Assembly (NCBI GenBank): GCA_018389105.1
Contig: JACATO010002208.1
Coordinates: forward strand, 232,001-296,000
DNA length: 64,000 nt
Source of the DNA: Nautilus pompilius
Taxonomy: Eukaryota; Mollusca; Cephalopoda; Nautilida; Nautilidae
Reading direction: 5' to 3'
In this document: positions 61,300 to 64,000 of the stretch, in pieces
How positions within the stretch are numbered: the stretch's first letter is position 1
Layout of the letters: each line of letters starts with the position of its first letter
The notes under the pieces: model-generated
What the model was told of the DNA's origin: nothing
The model's input: the letters and a program-made list of their open reading frames with translations, nothing else
Databases searched by the model: none
Position numbers and translations under genes: made by a program

Positions 61300-63530
61300 A
61301 ACATACCGCTTGCTGACTGTGTCCAGGTAGTTCCTACATTTACACCTTCAAGTCTGGCTGGTCATCTGGCTACCGCTGATGGGAATAGCGGTGGTGACAA
61401 CGCAGAGACTGTATTCCAAGGATGAGCTGAGGGTGTTCCATTTAATGAAGGATTAGAATTGGTGAAGAGTAGTAATGAATGTAGATAAATACGTGAATCG
61501 AAAACAGATCTTTGTTGAAGGTGAAGATCGGGAAGTGTATCAGGTTGTACGCTTCGCAAATCATTCTTACATTTGCCAAAGAACTGATGATCGTGAATGC
61601 ATCAAATCGCGAAAACGCTGATGTTGATAGAATTTTTCAGATGTCAGGCTGAAAATGACTTCGGTTCTTTGATAAACATAGAAATGGATATTCTCAGCAG
61701 AAGGTTCTTGAAAATATTGAGGTATTGGAAAATATTTTAGCGATGGTAGAATTTATTGGTAAGGCTGTGTAAGGCGTGTCAAAACGAGGCTCTGTTCAAT
61801 CTAGATGATAAAACTAAGTGTTCGTGGTAATAGTTGAAGAACTCATCTCACTGGTTGCTGATTTTGGTCCACCACTGAAGAAGCATCTCGGGAGAGCAGT
61901 AGAGACTACTGAAATTACGTGCGACAAACTGAAAAGGGCAGTTAAGAATAATTCTCGTGGTCGTGGAGATCACATAAAAATGCTCTCTAAAACCGCTGTT
62001 AACGCCGTGTTAACAGTTATGTACAGACTTTTGAAGAATAAGACCGTTGACAGAATCGGTAATAAAAATGCATCGGGCAGATGGATGGAAGTCAAGGTAC
62101 TGCTTCCATTGATCAAGCAGCCATAATTTTTGCGTTATTTATAAAATAAAGTGGAAGAACGACTTTCTCTGTACAAAATATTGCAGATGCTTCTGTTTTG
62201 AGTTGGTATCAACAAACTGAAGTCAGCTCGAAGATGATGGACCTAAGCAGACATGGGTGGTCATTACAACAGAGCTTAAAAGTGCGTCAAAGACAATTGT
62301 CTTAGCTTTCTGGTGCTATGCAGATGTTCTGATCACCTGTGGAGCATATTTTGTTGAAAATATCCTCGATGTCAAGAATCTCATCGAACTTTTAGCTGCT
62401 GAAATAGGTTTTGGCTCATCGAAACCGAAAAAAACTGAAAAGGTTTTGCGTAATTAAATGCTGGTCGAAGCAAAGCCACTCTAGAGAGAATTATAGGAAC
62501 CTATGATAAAAGGCAGAGCGCAGCTAGTTACATTCTTATCAAGACGTTACTTAATGTCAAGGAATCACCAAAATTTGAAGCCAACAAGAAGAAACGAATA
62601 GCCAGAAAAGCAACTAAAAAGTCGAACACCGGAAGATCCTGTTGTTCTGTTTAGAACTGATGTATGTCGCAGTGTTACTATCACAACTAGTATCAATGAA
62701 CGCCTGATTCTCTCTCCTAACAAAGAACTAATCAGAGACACTGCATGCATGGATCCACAACGTTTCAAAGATTTTTCCTTTGCTGGAATCTTTGAAACCA
62801 ATTTCTTGCATATTAAACATTTCTTTTCTTTCTTTAAACCGAGGGCTGAATTCGCTAGCTTCGTACGAGATTTTGAATAACTTTCGAAAACATTCCAAAA
62901 GAAATATCACTCAGCTTCCTCAGAGACAGTCACAGAAGAAGGGATCTGCAAAAGAAGCTGACGACGAAGATGATGACAGGATAAATATGAATAATTATGA
63001 AGAACCACGAAAAGGATTACGCGATAATTTTTTTTTTGCTGCTAAAAACTTTTGCACAGGTTCTCTTTGAATCCATCAGATTATCCAAACCATTTGTAGG
63101 CATGAGAGTACCTCCTGGCATTATCTTTCTTACAAATCTCTTGTGGAAAGGGCTTTCAGTAAAACAAAGACTGTGAGAACGCAACTAAGGTTTTTATTGA
63201 CCAACGAGAAACTGGAATTATTCATGTTGATGCTTATGGGAAAAGACATTTTCAGTGCAATTAGAATCAAAAAAATCTATAACCTTCCTTTCAAAAGATT
63301 TACCAGTTTTTACAAGAATACACACATATATACGGTCGTGTTCTGCTGCGCATAGAACTAAAAACGTGAGTTATAATAATAAATATAAAGCTCGAATATT
63401 TTGTGAAATTTTCCTTTCATCTCTGGATGAAGTCAGCATCGCTTTCGTATGCAAAAACATTTCACCTGGATTTCCGAAACTAAATCTGTGCGCATTCTTG
63501 TAAAACAAATAAATGGCTTTTTTTTAAATT
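61300..63530 (+). mobile_element. Decayed hAT-like transposase
   Basis: Several plus-strand frames broken by stops and shifts share a direction. The clearest is at 63110-63290, containing LVERAFSKTKTVRTQLRF and TNEKLELFMLM. It resembles the C-terminal dimerisation region of hAT and TTF/ZMYM-type transposases (ERSFSKLKLIKxxLRxxMxxxRLxxL). At about 62650-62870 another frame reads ELIRDTACMDPQRFKDF and FFKPRAEFASFV. Upstream frames at 61818-62126 and 62257-62457 are protein-like but not recognised. An AATAAA lies near 63508. I found no terminal inverted repeats. Assignment rests mostly on the C-terminal motif. Confidence 0.45.
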
Positions 63531-64000
63531 CATGTAACTTTCACTTTTCTCTTCGTATTGTTACGTATTATATGTACATTCCTACTGGTACCAAAATATC
63601 TCTATAATTCAGATTAGTATTTCCATTTTTTATAAGTATTAATACAGACTATTTTATACAGTAAGGAAACACCTGTGTTTTTGTTTTCATCACACCTACA
63701 TACCACGCCCCCTACCTAATTTCTCCCTGTAAAGTTTGATACTCCAGTCGGCTCCTGCTACTACCTACAAACTGTCTAATATTAAAGTCTGCTGCACTAT
63801 CAATATAATGGCAAGGCACCGAAGCTTTACTGATATGATAATAATGCACTGTTTCTGGGAGATCCCTTGTATATCCACACTACAAGTATACCAGACTCTC
63901 TTCTTTTCGTAACTTTTCCTGTCGTCCTTTTATGCGAAACTTTACCAAAATTCTTGCTGAAATCAAAGCGGTCGACATATTAGGTTTATTGGAATTGGTG
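63531..64000. other. AT-rich stretch, nothing recognised
   Basis: No coding frame, repeat or motif that I can support. Confidence 0.5.

Overview
This window is animal genomic DNA: GT-AG introns, long AT-rich non-coding stretches, CpG-rich islands, abundant microsatellites and decayed DNA transposons. The only gene I can name with confidence is a C2H2 zinc-finger transcription factor of the odd-skipped-related (OSR/Odd/Bowl) family on the + strand, with coding exons between 51412 and 55693. The very long (AAT)n, (GA)n and (GT)n tracts and low gene density fit a large, repeat-rich spiralian genome, perhaps a cephalopod mollusc. That taxonomic guess is inference.

Layout. 1-1300: two divergent candidate genes, each with a TATA-like element about 50 bp before an ATG and a hydrophobic signal-peptide-like N-terminus. 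The minus-strand one runs off the left edge; the plus-strand one encodes a 134-residue candidate single-pass membrane protein. 1.3-13 kb: mostly non-coding, CpG-rich at first, then AT-rich, with (AAT)n and a GT minisatellite of 81-bp period. 13.0-13.6 kb: a Tc1-type transposase relic. 15.39-18.18 kb: about 80 tandem copies of a 35-bp unit. 21.3-22.4 kb: a tRNA-like SINE fragment and a mariner-type transposase relic. 24.4 kb: a compact NRF1/NF-Y/E-box promoter-like cluster followed by a plausible first coding exon. 25-44 kb: simple repeats, an AT-rich 93-bp minisatellite, CpG-rich islands and a few weak candidate exons. 44.4-50.4 kb: CpG-rich DNA upstream of the OSR gene with two candidate noncoding first exons. 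51.3-55.7 kb: the OSR exons. 57-64 kb: AT-rich flank, a CpG-rich patch near 59.2-59.9 kb, and a decayed hAT-like transposase at 61.3-63.5 kb.

The OSR gene joins five coding exons into a 255-residue protein: a Pro/Ser-rich N-terminus, a short conserved motif, and three C-terminal zinc fingers. Unusual signals elsewhere are the 35-bp array, 17 exact copies of the palindrome TGACGTCA (about one expected), CTCF-like sites around the array and inside the OSR gene, and the divergent gene pair at the left edge. Most long open frames in the window are artefacts of simple repeats or of GC-rich sequence and are left out.
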